Positions 24,390-34,854 of a stretch of 64,000 nucleotides of DNA are shown one piece after another. The notes under the pieces were generated by a model. That model was given only the letters and a program-made list of their open reading frames with translations. It made no database searches and was not told where the DNA came from. This DNA is from Notamacropus eugenii. Its lineage: Eukaryota; Chordata; Mammalia; Diprotodontia; Macropodidae. The stretch covers positions 66,603,427-66,667,426 of the forward strand of contig NC_092879.1 in assembly GCF_028372415.1 (NCBI RefSeq), written 5' to 3'. How positions within the stretch are numbered: the first letter of the stretch is position 1; every line of letters starts with the position of its first letter. Made by a program: the position numbers and the translations under genes.

Positions 24390-24550
24390 GTCTGGCGTTT
24401 CTCAGGCTTTATTATCTCAGAAACTGCAAAGTGTGGACTTTTCATTAAACCTCACAATGCTCTTTTGAGAAGAGATATGGATGTCATTGTCCTCATTTCA
24501 CAGATGGTTAAAAGGCAGAGCTGGAGTCAGGATTAGAACCCAGATGACCC
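24390..24550 (-). mobile_element. MIR fragment
   Basis: Antisense words: 'ttaaacctcacaatgctctt' and 'gtcaggattagaacccagat'. Confidence 0.55.
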
Positions 24551-25579
24551 AGAGGAAAGCAGAGGAGGGGGAGATGGAAAGAAAAGAAAAAAGGGAGGGC
24601 AACAGGGCACATGGGCAGGTTGGTCACAAAGAGGTTTGTTAAAACTAGTAGGAGTTATTAACTCTATCCTTGAGGCTCCCTTACCTAGCCCTGGCTGAGA
24701 AGGCCTCGAGTCAAATATACCTAGAATGTCTCCTTTCTCCCTGCCTCCTACTTCAGCAATGACTACCTGGGAGAGTTTCTGTACTTATATTTATTGGGCT
24801 TTCTTTTCCTTCTATGAAACCAGTGGCTTTAGCTCCATGTTTTAAATTAATTTAAAATATAGAGAGAAACATAGCTTGTTTTCTAGGGAATGCGGAGCAG
24901 TTTGGGGGAAAGATTGCTTCGTTAAAAAAACTTCTCCCTTAAATGAACCAAACTGCTTCACAAACATTTTCAGAGAGCATGGAAAGGAATCACACTTAAT
25001 CCAAATTTGCCTTCAGCAATATGAACAAGCAGGGGCTTCATTCAAATTTTGCGAAAATCCAGTGTCAATTTTAAAAAGTCAGTTTTCTTGCCAGGTTGGA
25101 TACTAAGATCTCACTGCTTGAATCTCAACCTAGTGTACTATGGAGATCTCTGAAGCCATCATAATGTACCACACATATCATTAGTGTTGCCACAAGGTCT
25201 TTGTGGCCATAAGGGAAAGGAGAGCAGGGCTTGGCAGTGGAGTGGTTTATGGCCAATGAATATGGACATCCTGCGTGGCACAGAAGTAATCTGAATCTGT
25301 TCCTGTGAAGATGGAAAGGAGATAGCATTGAGAAGTAAACTCTTACTTATCTTTTCTAATTACTGGTAAGTGACGGATTCACAGATGTCCAAAGATATGA
25401 CCTTAAAGAAATTTCCTTAGTCCTTAGACACGTCATTAGGCAAATCAATTGTTTCTTTAGTGTAGGTATTTTTTACTGCTGGCATGACTCACGATGCCTC
25501 TCTGTCTCTCCATTTGATGCCATTCTCCATGTCTCTTAGTAAATCTCCTGGGCAATTAAGTATATCTTCTATGTATTTA
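24551..25579. other. Unassigned stretch
   Basis: No family is recognised. A 76-codon frame at 24876-25106 is probably chance. Confidence 0.4.
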
Positions 25580-25945
25580 CACCAGCTGTCCCCACCATGG
25601 CTGATGTGTTCTCCCTCCTTGCTTCTGATTCCTAGCAACCTTGGCTTTCCACAAAACTCAGGTCATATCTGCCTTTCTGAAGGAGGCCTTTCTTGGTTCT
25701 CCCCCACCCCACCCCTCAACCTCCACCCCTTCCCCTGGGCCTTCCTTTCTAAGATTACCGCCCATCTACTCTGCATGTAACTTGTATGTACACGGTTGTG
25801 TGCATGTTCTCTCTCCTGTTCGATCCTGAGCTCCTTGAAGAAAGGAACTATTTTCACCTATCTTTAAATACTCAGCAACTTAACATAGTGCCTGGCACTT
25901 AATAAGGGCTTAGTAAATACTTGTTGACGTAACTAATAACTGCTT
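25580..25945 (+). mobile_element. L2 3' end
   Basis: It contains 'aaggaggcctttcttggtt' and 'tgagctccttgaagaaagga'. It ends 'agtgcctggcacttaataag' and 'agtaaatacttgttgac'. The 98- and 62-codon open frames here are L2 remnants. Confidence 0.75.
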
Positions 25946-26094
25946 GTTGACTGACATCACATTTATCAGGCATGAGGTGCAAAGCATATCAGATACTTCA
26001 GGGCATGGTTTCTGCACATCCAATTCAGAGGCTCTGCAGAGACAGCTTAGAGAAGCATGGCAGGAAAAAGGCTAGAGTGAACAGAAAGCAGGAC

Positions 26095-26220
26095 ACTGTA
26101 GAATATCTAAACAAGTTGTGATACATGAATAGAATCTATTACACTAAAAGAAAGTTAATTCAATGAATACAAAGAATGAGAAGTCTTAAATGAACTCTAC
26201 AGAGGGAAGCAAGTAGAACA
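26095..26220 (+). mobile_element. L1 3'UTR fragment
   Basis: It contains 'aaacaagttgtgatacatga' and 'gggaagcaagtagaacaagg', sense counterparts of the antisense L1 3'UTR words at 7050 and 6940. Confidence 0.55.
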
Positions 26221-26229
26221 AGGAAGGTA

Positions 26230-26480
26230 GTAATAAATAAACATTTATTAAGCACCTGTTATGCACTAAGCCCTTTACAGATACCTAATTTGCTTCTCAC
26301 AACAACCCTGGGAGGTAGGGGCTATTATGGTCTGAATTTTACAGTCAAAGAAACTGAGGCAGACAGAAGTTAAGTGACTCTCTCAGAGTCCCTCAGCTAG
26401 TAAATATTAGAGGCTAGATCTGAATTCAGGTCTTCCTGATTCCAAGCCCAGTGCTCAATTCACCGTGCTACCACCTTCCT
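26230..26480 (-). mobile_element. MIR/THER1 SINE, near full length
   Basis: It runs antisense from 'aacatttattaagcacctgt' to 'cagtgctcaattcaccgtgc', with the core 'ttaagtgactctctcagagt'. Confidence 0.8.
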
Positions 26481-26999
26481 CTGCATGATGATTGAGTGAT
26501 GAAATGTGGGAAAGAGAATATTGCTTCTGAGAACACATTAGATGTGCCTCAGTTATAGTCATCTTGGTACAATGGCTCAGTATAAGATTTAGGTCAATTT
26601 CCTGTGAGCCACAGGCAGATTATTCTCTCCCTACACACACTCCACTCCTGCTGCTATCTAGAGGCAACTGCTGGCCAGATAATAGCAGCTCAACCTTCTC
26701 CTCTCCCCACCTCCACCCTATATGAAACAGAATTTTAAAAGAGAAATATATATGCAAACATGAATCTCTGTAATGTACAGCTTCCCTTTAAATAAGGTAT
26801 ATTAGAAATTCAACAATTAAGAAATTAAAAGCTTTCCTCCTTGTGTTGCCTTTTGAATTTCCTTCAATTTGCATTTGTGCAGTAAAAAAAAAGTTCATTG
26901 CCCTTTTCTTTCTTTTCTTCTCTCTCTCTCTTCCCCCCCCCCCCTCTCTCACACACACACACACACTCACACTAAAAAAGAGAGAGAGAAAACCCTGGT
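26481..26999. other. Unassigned stretch with a mixed microsatellite
   Basis: A polypyrimidine block (CT repeats, then a C11 run) passes into a CA run and then a GA run at about 26910-26990. The predicted open frames here (94 and 127 codons) are low-complexity artefacts. Confidence 0.6.
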
Positions 27000-27240
27000 A
27001 GTAAATGAACGTAGTCAAGCAAAACAAATCCATACATTTGTCAAGTCTCAAAATGTATGTCTCATTCTTCACCCTAAGTCTATCACCTTTCTGTCACCTT
27101 TCATCATCGTCATTGGTCCCCTTGGAATTGTGCTTAGTTATTTAAATAGAATTTCTCTTTCCATAATTCCCTTCTGGTGTGTGCTAATGTCATGCAGAAA
27201 TGGTGGTGATTTTAGGGTTTTTGTTTTGTATCCTGCCACT
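27000..27240 (-). mobile_element. L1 3'UTR fragment, antisense
   Basis: Words 'gtctcattcttcaccctaag' and 'ggaattgtgcttagtta' match the L1 3'UTR type at 6300 and 13800. Confidence 0.6.
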
Positions 27241-27639
27241 CGAAGCTATTGATCACCTCTTTTACTGTCTGATGGTTCCCTGGAGTTTTCTAAGTAAACC
27301 GTCATGCCGTCTTTAATCTCCACTTAACTTATCTTTATGCCTTTAATTTCTTTCTCACATCAGTGGGGTAAGGAGATATTCTTGACTTACCCTACGTTAT
27401 TAGTGTAAAACTCCTAGTATTTTCCCATTTCAAGGAATGCTATCCTTTGGTTTAAGATATATGCTTTTATTATATTAAAATGGATATTTTGTGCCTAGGT
27501 TTTATAATGTGAATACTATATCTCCTCAAATAATTGTGTCATCATAATTAGTCATCATGATATTTTCATGCAATACAAAACAGGAAGGAAGAGTAAACAC
27601 CAGATGCCAGAGCCAAGGTTCACAAAGATCTTGGCAGGG
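27241..27639. other. Unassigned stretch
   Basis: Nothing is recognised. Confidence 0.35.
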
Positions 27640-28060
27640 TGGGGCATTGGGCTGAATCTAATACAATAAAATTTTAATAGGGATAAATGTAATATCTTAC
27701 ACTTGGGTTGAAGAAATGAGTTTTACAAGCAGAGGATCAGTGATATACGGTTAGAAAGCAGTTTGAATAAGATTTGGAGGTTTAAGTGGACCACAATCTG
27801 AGTAACAATCTGCAGTGTGTTATGACAGTTAAAAAAAGTCAATGCCATCTTGGGTTATACTTTATTTACAAACATCATTTCCAAGGACAAGCTGGTGGTA
27901 ACCCTTCTATACTCTGCTCAAGTCAAACTGTATCTGGAATATTGCGTTTAGATCAGGGAACATCAATTTAAGAAGGACATCAGTAAGCTGGAAAGCAGCT
28001 ATGCCATATGAGAATATGTTGGAGAAACTGGGGATGTTTAGTCTAGAGAAAAAAAGCCTT
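27640..28060 (+). mobile_element. L3/CR1-type LINE fragment
   Basis: It contains 'gggcattgggctgaatctaa', 'gtggaccacaatctgagtaa' and 'actggggatgtttagtctag'. These are the post-RT words also seen at 31300 and 43010. Confidence 0.7.
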
Positions 28061-28119
28061 TGGGAATTTGCATCCCCCAACCCCACAAGTTACATACGTA
28101 TATTTGTGCTTTATGGTTT

Positions 28120-28285
28120 ACATCTATGTTTCCTTGACCATGTCACTTCATTTTCTTAAGTCTCAGTTTCACTAAATGTAAAGTGGGAACAATGAGAGCT
28201 ACTCGACCTACTTCTTAGGCTCACCATGAGATTTAAATGAGATAATACAATACACAGTCCTTTGCAAACCTTAAAACATCAAATA
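28120..28285 (+). mobile_element. MIR fragment
   Basis: Core 'gaccatgtcacttcattttc' and 3' half 'aaatgagataatacaataca'. Confidence 0.6.
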
Positions 28286-28980
28286 GCCACCATTTTTCTT
28301 TTTTCTAGCTACAGAACAAAACTAGAAAGAGTCACAATTTACCTGGCTCAAAAGCCAGAGAAGCGGGACAGTATCTTCCTATCTAGTCAAGACAAAATTC
28401 CTGGGATTTTGGCACTGAATTAAGTTGGGAGTATATTAATAGAAAGAAAATATCCTTTTTTTCTTAACTTGAACACAGGGTATAATATGAATGTAGAAAC
28501 AATATGCATCAGATTTGGGGGATAGCCTGTATTTCAAGAAAAGAAAACCTACTTTCTAACTGAGGCTTTGCAAAAAGAAATTTATAGTTGGGCATCTAGC
28601 CCAATCCAATGTCCATGAACCTATTATTTCATCCTCGGGATAGTTCCTCAGTAATGGAATATTGTTTCTCAGTGGGAGACAGGGACCTTAAAGGGCCATT
28701 TCACCTGTCCTTGGACTAGCCTCCAACCTACTGAGGCCCATGCCAAATATCCCTCCTTTTTTTGAATATAGCCACTCAGAAGAATCCCTTTACAGATCGT
28801 AGTCACATGGCTCCTGTCTATTATTTAAAGCACTCTGTAGCCTTATCTCACCTTAGCAACCCATTTACCAAATCTAATAGTTCCCCCCTGCTCTCCCCAA
28901 CCTTGTTCTGGGAGAACAATGGGTAGGCTATCTTACACAGATACAAAGACAGGGACTCTGAGTTGTTTTACACCTGTTCC
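28286..28980. other. Unassigned stretch
   Basis: No repeat or coding signal is recognised. It lies just downstream of the minus-strand membrane ORF. Confidence 0.4.
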
Positions 28981-28981
28981 T

Positions 28982-28997
28982 TTTATTGTCTTTTATT
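28982..28997 (-). promoter_or_regulatory. Two AATAAA polyadenylation signals after the membrane ORF
   Basis: Minus-strand AATAAA occurs at 28997-28992 and 28987-28982, about 80-90 bases past the stop codon of the minus-strand ORF. No A tail follows, so this is either a genuine gene end or a retrocopy whose tail is lost. Confidence 0.5.
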
Positions 28998-29073
28998 TTA
29001 GGAACTTAAGGTAGAGGTATGGTCATGGCATCCATTGACACTCGAGTGATGGTGGTGGAGGATGCTCTTGATT

Positions 29074-29889
29074 TCAGTTGTTACTCCCTGAAGGGGGCAA
29101 TATGAGCCTTCTAGCCATCCTGTCACACCTGGTCCTGGTGTTCAAAGGAATCTGGATGTTCCCAAAATGGTAATCATCATCATCCTTCTCATCACATACT
29201 GTCAAAAAGTGGAAATTGATGGAATCTGGAGGGAGTTCTCGTAGGGTAGATGGAATTGGCTCTAGTGAAGGCTCGTTTGTACAGATCTTTCTGCTAGGGA
29301 GACCCAAGGTACAGATTTCTGACTGTCCTACGGCTGGTACGGGACACCACCATTCTTTGGCATGCTTCGTGAGTTGAAAGAATGTGCTGGCATGGGAGCC
29401 CTGAAAGATCATCAACCAAAATCCATCCAGGCAACGAAGCAGCAAGACGAAGAAAAGCTGCTGTAGAAGGGCATCTAAGATTGTCTCTGCGGCACTGGTG
29501 TTATCGAAGTAGAAGATGACAAAACCATAATAAGCCCATAGCGTACAGTTGAATAGGGCCGTGCTTGGTTCATCTTTCATTTGTGTCGTTAATCGCTGGG
29601 TTCTGTTGCGGATCAAATGGGTCAAAGTACAAAGCAAATACGAGGCCTGAGCTGTCAGTACATACCATATCTGCCAGAGAGTCCAGTTAATGGGGAACAG
29701 TGCTACTGCACAGAGTTTCTGAGCTAGGATAACAATCAGCTTCTTCCCTGATGGTAGACTGCACAGGATATATAAACCAACAATAAAGATGGCAAGCGAG
29801 TGGGAAGCCAGTTCCACCATGGCTGTAGTGAGGCCCAGCCATGGGACATAAATTATCATCCAGAGAGTTTGGAACAAGTAGTAAATCAT
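29074..29889 (-). CDS. Unrecognised multi-pass membrane protein, intronless 271-codon ORF (possible pseudogene)
   Basis: I do not recognise this protein. The ORF is uninterrupted, begins MIYYLFQTLW and ends PPSGSNN. About four to six hydrophobic segments are visible: roughly residues 2-25, 28-46, 53-90 (probably two), 110-130 and 137-160. A polar C-terminal tail of about 100 residues follows, with an acidic run (DEKDDDDYHF). There are potential N-glycosylation sites (NWT, NRT, NCT). Two AATAAA signals follow the stop. Upstream, another frame opens with ATG at 29938 (MESTLQLLVTISLFTG, itself hydrophobic) after an in-frame TAA. It runs into this ORF in a different frame, so the original start may have been there, with a frame change since. 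That would make it a host pseudogene; the alternative is that ATG 29889 is the true start. Membrane location is inferred from hydropathy only. No RING, GPCR or transporter signature is visible. Confidence 0.5.
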   Translation of the reverse strand: MIYYLFQTLWMIIYVPWLGLTTAMVELASHSLAIFIVGLYILCSLPSGKKLIVILAQKLCAVALFPINWTLWQIWYVLTAQASYLLCTLTHLIRNRTQRLTTQMKDEPSTALFNCTLWAYYGFVIFYFDNTSAAETILDALLQQLFFVLLLRCLDGFWLMIFQGSHASTFFQLTKHAKEWWCPVPAVGQSEICTLGLPSRKICTNEPSLEPIPSTLRELPPDSINFHFLTVCDEKDDDDYHFGNIQIPLNTRTRCDRMARRLILPPSGSNN

Positions 29890-29944
29890 GTCCAGTAAAT
29901 AATGAGATGGTTACCAGTAGCTGGAGTGTAGATTCCATGTGACA

Positions 29945-30165
29945 TTACCCCCTCAGCTGGTATAGGAGTAGCTGAGGCCTTATCTTCTGGACTGCTGTGC
30001 CCAAGCTTGGTCTTGTGTAGGAAAAACTTTGGGCTCAGTCCACCAGCTCATGACCCTCCATAAAACGGCCCAGAGTGAACTGTTCCTAACATAACATAGA
30101 ACTGTTTCCTAGAAACCATTGACTTCACAAAGGCCCTGATTATGACAACATTCTGAAGGTGGATA
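29945..30165. other. Possible 5' leader of the membrane ORF
   Basis: No repeat is recognised between the ORF's upstream ATG (29938) and the double hairpin. It may be transcribed leader or promoter of the minus-strand ORF. Confidence 0.3.
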
Positions 30166-30215
30166 CATTATTACCCGAAGGGTAATAATGTTTCAATGTT
30201 TAAAAAACATTGAAA
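30166..30215. repeat. Two adjoining perfect hairpins
   Basis: cattattaccc-gaa-gggtaataatg (30166-30190) is an 11-bp perfect stem with a 3-nt loop. It is followed without spacer by tttcaatgtt-taaaa-aacattgaaa (30191-30215), a 10-bp perfect stem with a 5-nt loop. Each unit is exactly 25 bases. Confidence 0.9.
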
Positions 30216-30234
30216 AGCTTTCAGTCCCTTAGCG

Positions 30235-30385
30235 TTGATGATGCATATCTGCCAGTTACTGCCTGAGTGACCTCAGTCAAGTCCCTTTTCCTCACTGGAC
30301 CTTAGTTTCTCTCTCTGTAACATGAAGAAAGTTGTACTTGATGATCTTTAAAGTCCCTCATAACTCAAAAATTTGTGATTCTGTA
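30235..30385 (+). mobile_element. MIR-type SINE fragment
   Basis: 'gagtgacctcagtcaagtcc' and 'gatgatctttaaagtccctc' match the class. Confidence 0.6.
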
Positions 30386-30394
30386 TTAATATAG

Positions 30395-30610
30395 TCCACT
30401 CATTTCACCCCTAAACTTGCAGTTTCTTCAAATTTCATATTCCTGTACCACCATTCACCCAAACTCCACTGTTTATAAACTTGAGAGTATTTGATTTTCT
30501 TCACACTTCTCACATCCACCCAACTATCCCGACTTGTTTATTCCACCTTCACAGCTCTCCTATTCCTAAATTCCCACCTTTCTACTCCTACTTTCCTTAT
30601 TCTGGTAGTG
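30395..30610 (+). mobile_element. Possible L2 fragment
   Basis: A pyrimidine-rich stretch has L2-like words ('cttctcacatccacccaact', 'acagctctcctattcctaaa'). This is a weak call. Confidence 0.35.
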
Positions 30611-30639
30611 AATTAGTATGAAGAAAGTAAGAGAACACT

Positions 30640-30775
30640 TGTTGAGTTCCACATCATCAGACCCAGATGAACTGAAAGAGGGGGCAGGTATGCTTGCTGG
30701 ATCATTTTAAACGATATTAAGAGAGATCACATAACATGAGGAAAGTGCTCCAAGAATGGAGAAGGGTCCCTGGTG
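30640..30775 (+). mobile_element. L3/CR1-type LINE, upstream part
   Basis: 'caagaatggagaagggtccc' and 'tcaattttcaaaaagggaa' match the L3 block that precedes the RT region. The LINE resumes after the 7SL-like and SINE insertions at about 31210. Confidence 0.6.
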
Positions 30776-30784
30776 TCTCAATTT

Positions 30785-30900
30785 TCAAAAAGGGAAGGAG
30801 GGATGGGGGAAGTAGTTCATACTAGGGGTAGCTAGTGGATCTCTTGAGCTCAGGAGTTCTGAGTTGCAGTCTTGCTAAAGCCTATCTGGGTCTAGTACCA
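30785..30900 (+). pseudogene. 7SL RNA-like fragment
   Basis: 'gtagttcatactaggggta', 'tggatctcttgagctcagga' and 'gttctgagttgcagt' follow the order of the 7SL RNA Alu domain (signal recognition particle RNA). The rest of 7SL is absent or unrecognisable. It is decayed and was inserted within an L3 LINE. It could be a 7SL pseudogene or part of a 7SL-derived SINE. Confidence 0.55.
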
Positions 30901-30944
30901 TTATGAAGGAATATAATTAATGCTTTTCAAGTTCACCTAGGCAG

Positions 30945-31195
30945 CTAGGTGGTGCGGTGTATAGAGCACTGGGCCTGATGTCAAGAAGACTTGAGTTCAA
31001 ATATGGCCTCAGACACTTCCTAGCTGTGTGACCCTGGGCAAATCACTTAACCTCTATTTGTTTCAATTTTCTCATCTGTAAAATGTGGATAATCATAGTA
31101 CCTACCTCCCAGAGTTGTCGTGAGAATCAAGTAAGATAAAAATCATAAAGCACTTAGTATAGTGCCTGGCACTATAAACATGTTAGCTAAAGAAA
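30945..31195 (+). mobile_element. tRNA-derived/CORE-SINE (THER1-like), full length
   Basis: It starts aggcagctaggtggtgcggt, has the core 'gtgtgaccctgggcaaatc', and ends 'agtgcctggcactataaaca' plus an A run. Confidence 0.8.
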
Positions 31196-31209
31196 AAAAA
31201 TCTTTACAG

Positions 31210-31900
31210 ATGTCTTGGAGCTAGAAAGGCTAGCTAATACACTTGACATGCATTGAGGATCCAAAAAGATCTTATCAGGTGAAAACAATGACCAAAATTA
31301 TTAAGATAAAATTTGGTAGGGGCAACTAGAGCATTCTACATGTGATCTAAAAATCAACTGTATGAGTATAGTTTGAAGGATGTATGGCTAGTTCATGAAG
31401 AAAAGATCTACAAGCTCAATTTGAGTCAACAATATGATATGGTGGGCACAAAACCACATTAAGAGACACCTTACAGCCTGGAACAAGGGAGAAGAGAGTT
31501 CCCCTGTCCCCTGCCCTGATCAGACTGTATTTTGAGTGTTGTTTTCGGTTTTGCACACCACATTTTAGGAAGGAAGCTGACAAATTGAAGAATATCCCAA
31601 GTGAGGCAGTCAGGGCAGTGAAAGGCCTCAAGTTCATTTCATACAATGATTGAAGGAGTCAGGCTTGTAGAAGAGAAGACTTATAGGGACACGATAGCTG
31701 TCATTAAATTTCTGGTGTCATGTGGAATAGCACTTAGACTTGTTTTATTTGACCCCAGAGGAGCAATGGGTACAAGGTGAAGATAGGCTTGTTTAGGCTT
31801 AAAGTAAGGGGGAAAAGTCTTTATTAACAATTTAACCTGTAAGAAAGTAGAATGGACTGTCTTAAGAGACTGTCCATAACAGTGAATACCCAGCTCCTAC
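31210..31900 (+). mobile_element. L3/CR1-type LINE fragment
   Basis: Words in L3 order: 'aggctagctaatacacttga', 'gagtcaacaatatgatatgg', 'cacattttaggaaggaagct' and 'gggacacgatagctgtcatt'. It continues the copy that starts near 30640. Confidence 0.7.
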
Positions 31901-32614
31901 ACAACTCCTCCCACCCCCCAAAACCCAAAAAACTCCTTCAATTAGTTCCATTGCATTTTAGATTCAAGTGTCTATATTATTCACATGTATCTACTCCTAG
32001 GTCTATTGATTTAATTTTGCATAATGGATACATCCAGAAACCTATCACTGAAAAATATCAGTCAATGCTCACCACCTTTGCAAATGGGGGACTCCATTTT
32101 TCCCCAAACCAAATAACCCTCAGTATGCCAATGCATGGAAAATAATATTCCAGTGGAGCATGCTAATATCTTCTTGGACAGAAATAGATACTTGGGATGG
32201 ATGGACAGATGTCTCTCTCTTTATCTCTCTTTCTATATCTCTCTATACACAAAAGCACATTGAAAATACCTTTGATAATGCATCTGCAATAAATTTTAAA
32301 ATTTCCTTATTCAGTTCATTCCTGGTTATCAAACCAATAGCAGGTCGTCCTCCATATATGGAATAGCCAACCTGTGGATAGAATTTTATGGGGTACTTGG
32401 GTTATGGAAATAAATCCCGGAATCTATGCTTTTGTTAATTTGTCACTCCCCAATATAGCGAAGTCATGTGGCTATTGAACTGATTTCAGATGAATTTCCC
32501 AGTATGGTTTTGGTAACTGGGTAGAATGCAATAGTAAATTGATAGCAGAACATTTGTCTTCCCATCTCTTAAATTCCTCCAGTTCTCCTTTTCCTTAACA
32601 CCAACATTAGGGAT
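31901..32614. other. Unassigned stretch
   Basis: A 97-codon frame (31852-32145) and a 68-codon frame (32160-32366) have no recognised domain. No repeat is assigned. Confidence 0.4.
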
Positions 32615-32850
32615 AATAATAATAGTGGCTATTTCCATGGCTCCTTAAGATTTGCGACATGTTGGCCATGCATTCATTGTCAACTTCCCAGAAGCCCTGG
32701 GAGAGAGAGATGAGCGGCATTGCCAATTTATAGATGAGAAACCAGCTCACAGCTGAAGTGCCCTGTCACATAACAAGAAGCGGGATTCAAACTCAGGATG
32801 ACATCTTCTGTGTCTAGCATGCTATCCACTGTGCCATGCTGGCTCTCCCA
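32615..32850 (-). mobile_element. MIR SINE
   Basis: Antisense MIR from 'ggctatttccatggctcctt' to 'gctatccactgtgccatgct'. Confidence 0.7.
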
Positions 32851-32874
32851 GGGACACAAACCTTACATGAACAC

Positions 32875-33060
32875 TGTTCCATCCAACAAACATTTAGTTG
32901 GCATCTGCTGTAAGTGAGGCCCCGAGCTAGCACTGAGATTAAAAAATGCAATAGAGGCTCAGCTCTGGAATGTGGATGTGTTGAGGGGGGATTGTTGGGG
33001 AGATATACTTAGATATCCACTATGCAAAGGAGAATGTGATAAGTGCAATGACTTATACAA
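32875..33060 (+). mobile_element. Ancient interspersed repeat fragment (unnamed family)
   Basis: 'aacatttagttggcatctgc' and 'atgtgataagtgcaatgact' match the family at 3605 and 59635. Confidence 0.5.
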
Positions 33061-34069
33061 TATCAAATCATATCAGCGATATCCCTTCCATTTTGGAATT
33101 CTAGTAGCATTAGGAATAAGTAGCAAAAACAGCCAAGAAGTATATTAAAAGAAACTTCCACACAAACAGATATTAAGCCTTATTAAATGGCTGATTTCTC
33201 CTGAATTATGCATGCTGGCTATGTTTAGAACTACTCAACTGACTTCAGATAATTGGATTCCAATTCTCATATACAACTTCTCATGATCTAATAAGAGGAG
33301 AAAAGTTTTGGTAGCTACAGAAATGTAGGTTAAACATATTTTATCTTCAAAATCTTGTTGAAATTCTCAGTAAAGTCTCATCAATATTTTATTTCAAAAT
33401 TGATCTTATTATTTTTGCTGCCTGCCAGAATCCTGCTCAGAATAAGGAAAACATTATCTTTCTTTGTCCTTCCAAAATAAAACTGTATTGGAATAGTCTG
33501 TTTTTGTCACATTGATTTTATGGAACAGGGTTTCCATTTCCATCTTCTGTTTGATGGACAATGGAGAGACACTTGATAGTAAGTGGATGGACAGCCCAGG
33601 TTATGAACCAGTGTTCATTAAGTATTAGAAGACCTCCCCTTCTTGGGTTGTATCCTCTATGGAAAATTTTGGAAAAATATGACCAAGAATTACATGGAAT
33701 GTGAAGGCATGATGGAGGTCTACCAATTTGCATGGGTGCAGAGTGTATTTACTCCAGGGATATTATGTGACCCATTTAGGTTGATGGAGCTATATAAGTT
33801 ATAGATTGGTTATTTATGCTTCCTTATGCTCAACATTATGATCAAATCTAACTTAATACTTGAGAAATGGGGTACTCTGTTTAAATGGGCATTCTGCTTA
33901 ATTGAGCTGATGCTTTTTAAGAATTGTAGTCCTTTCAGTTTTAGCTATTATTGTTAGATTTCAAAGACATGTGAAGGATCTATGACTTAATCATGAAGAG
34001 AACTCCCTCAACTTAGCAGATCCCAACCTGCCTCTGACTTAGTAGGTGAACCTGAGGAAGTTGCCTGAA
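33061..34069. other. Unassigned stretch
   Basis: 33500-33770 resembles a transposable-element remnant ('atggaaaattttggaaaaat') but I cannot assign it. Nothing else is seen. Confidence 0.35.
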
Positions 34070-34190
34070 ACCCAGTGATGTTAAATGACTTGCTCAGGTT
34101 TGTACAACTATAAGTGTTGATGTCTGGATTTGAACTCAGATTTTCTTCACTCCAAACCCAGCATTCTCTCCACTATGCTACCATGCCTTT
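34070..34190 (-). mobile_element. MIR fragment
   Basis: 'gttaaatgacttgctcaggt' and 'ggatttgaactcagattttc'. Confidence 0.6.
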
Positions 34191-34394
34191 CATTGTTATT
34201 AGAAATCTTTCTAAAATGTATTAGTGGGAAATCTGGCAAAATGGATGAGTTAAGTGGCCATATCTAAGCCTATCTCCCCCTTTTTTAAAACTAAAAATAG
34301 AAAAATTTGCATCAAATTAAATCAAGCAACAACACCAAAGAGGAGAAAGGGAAAGAGATCTTCAAGGGAAAACCACCCATAAAAACAAATAGAT

Positions 34395-34490
34395 CATAGA
34401 TTTAGAGTGAGAATGTACCTAAGTGTCCATCTAGTCCAATTCTCTCATTTTTACATCTAACAATAATAACCCCAAATGAGTTAGACCACC
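34395..34490 (-). mobile_element. MIR-like SINE fragment
   Basis: 'gtgtccatctagtccaattc' and the following 'tctcatttttacatc' match the antisense class seen at 37760 and 59100. Confidence 0.5.
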
Positions 34491-34854
34491 GCCCAAATCC
34501 CTCCTTTCCACTAAGGAAACCATCTGTTCTGTAGCCATGCACATGGTAGGCCTTGGTTTAAGTTGGTGGGGTTCTCCAATATTTTTTTTTACTGTACTCC
34601 ACTCTTCAAGCGATCATCCCAGTCAGACACAGCCAATACTACCACTTACTGAGTCACAGATGTTGTCAATTCAAAGCAAGCTTAATGAAAGAGCCTTAAG
34701 TTTAACCAAAGAATATGAGGCCAATCAGAAACTCACCAGCTTTCCATTGCATTCCATCCAAGGACTCATTCTAATTTTCATAAAGCACATTCCTCACAAG
34801 GGCTGTTATGAGAATTAGTGTCATGAACTTATTCCAAGCCCCAGAATCCAAAGC
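34491..34854. other. Unassigned stretch
   Basis: A 93-codon frame (34537-34818) has no recognised domain. Confidence 0.35.

Noticed and set aside
26869-27252. 127-codon open frame across the microsatellite
   Set aside because: It reads through CT/CA low-complexity sequence and then an L1 3'UTR fragment.
28690-28870. Possible LINE fragment downstream of the membrane ORF
   Set aside because: Resemblance to L3-type words was too weak to call.
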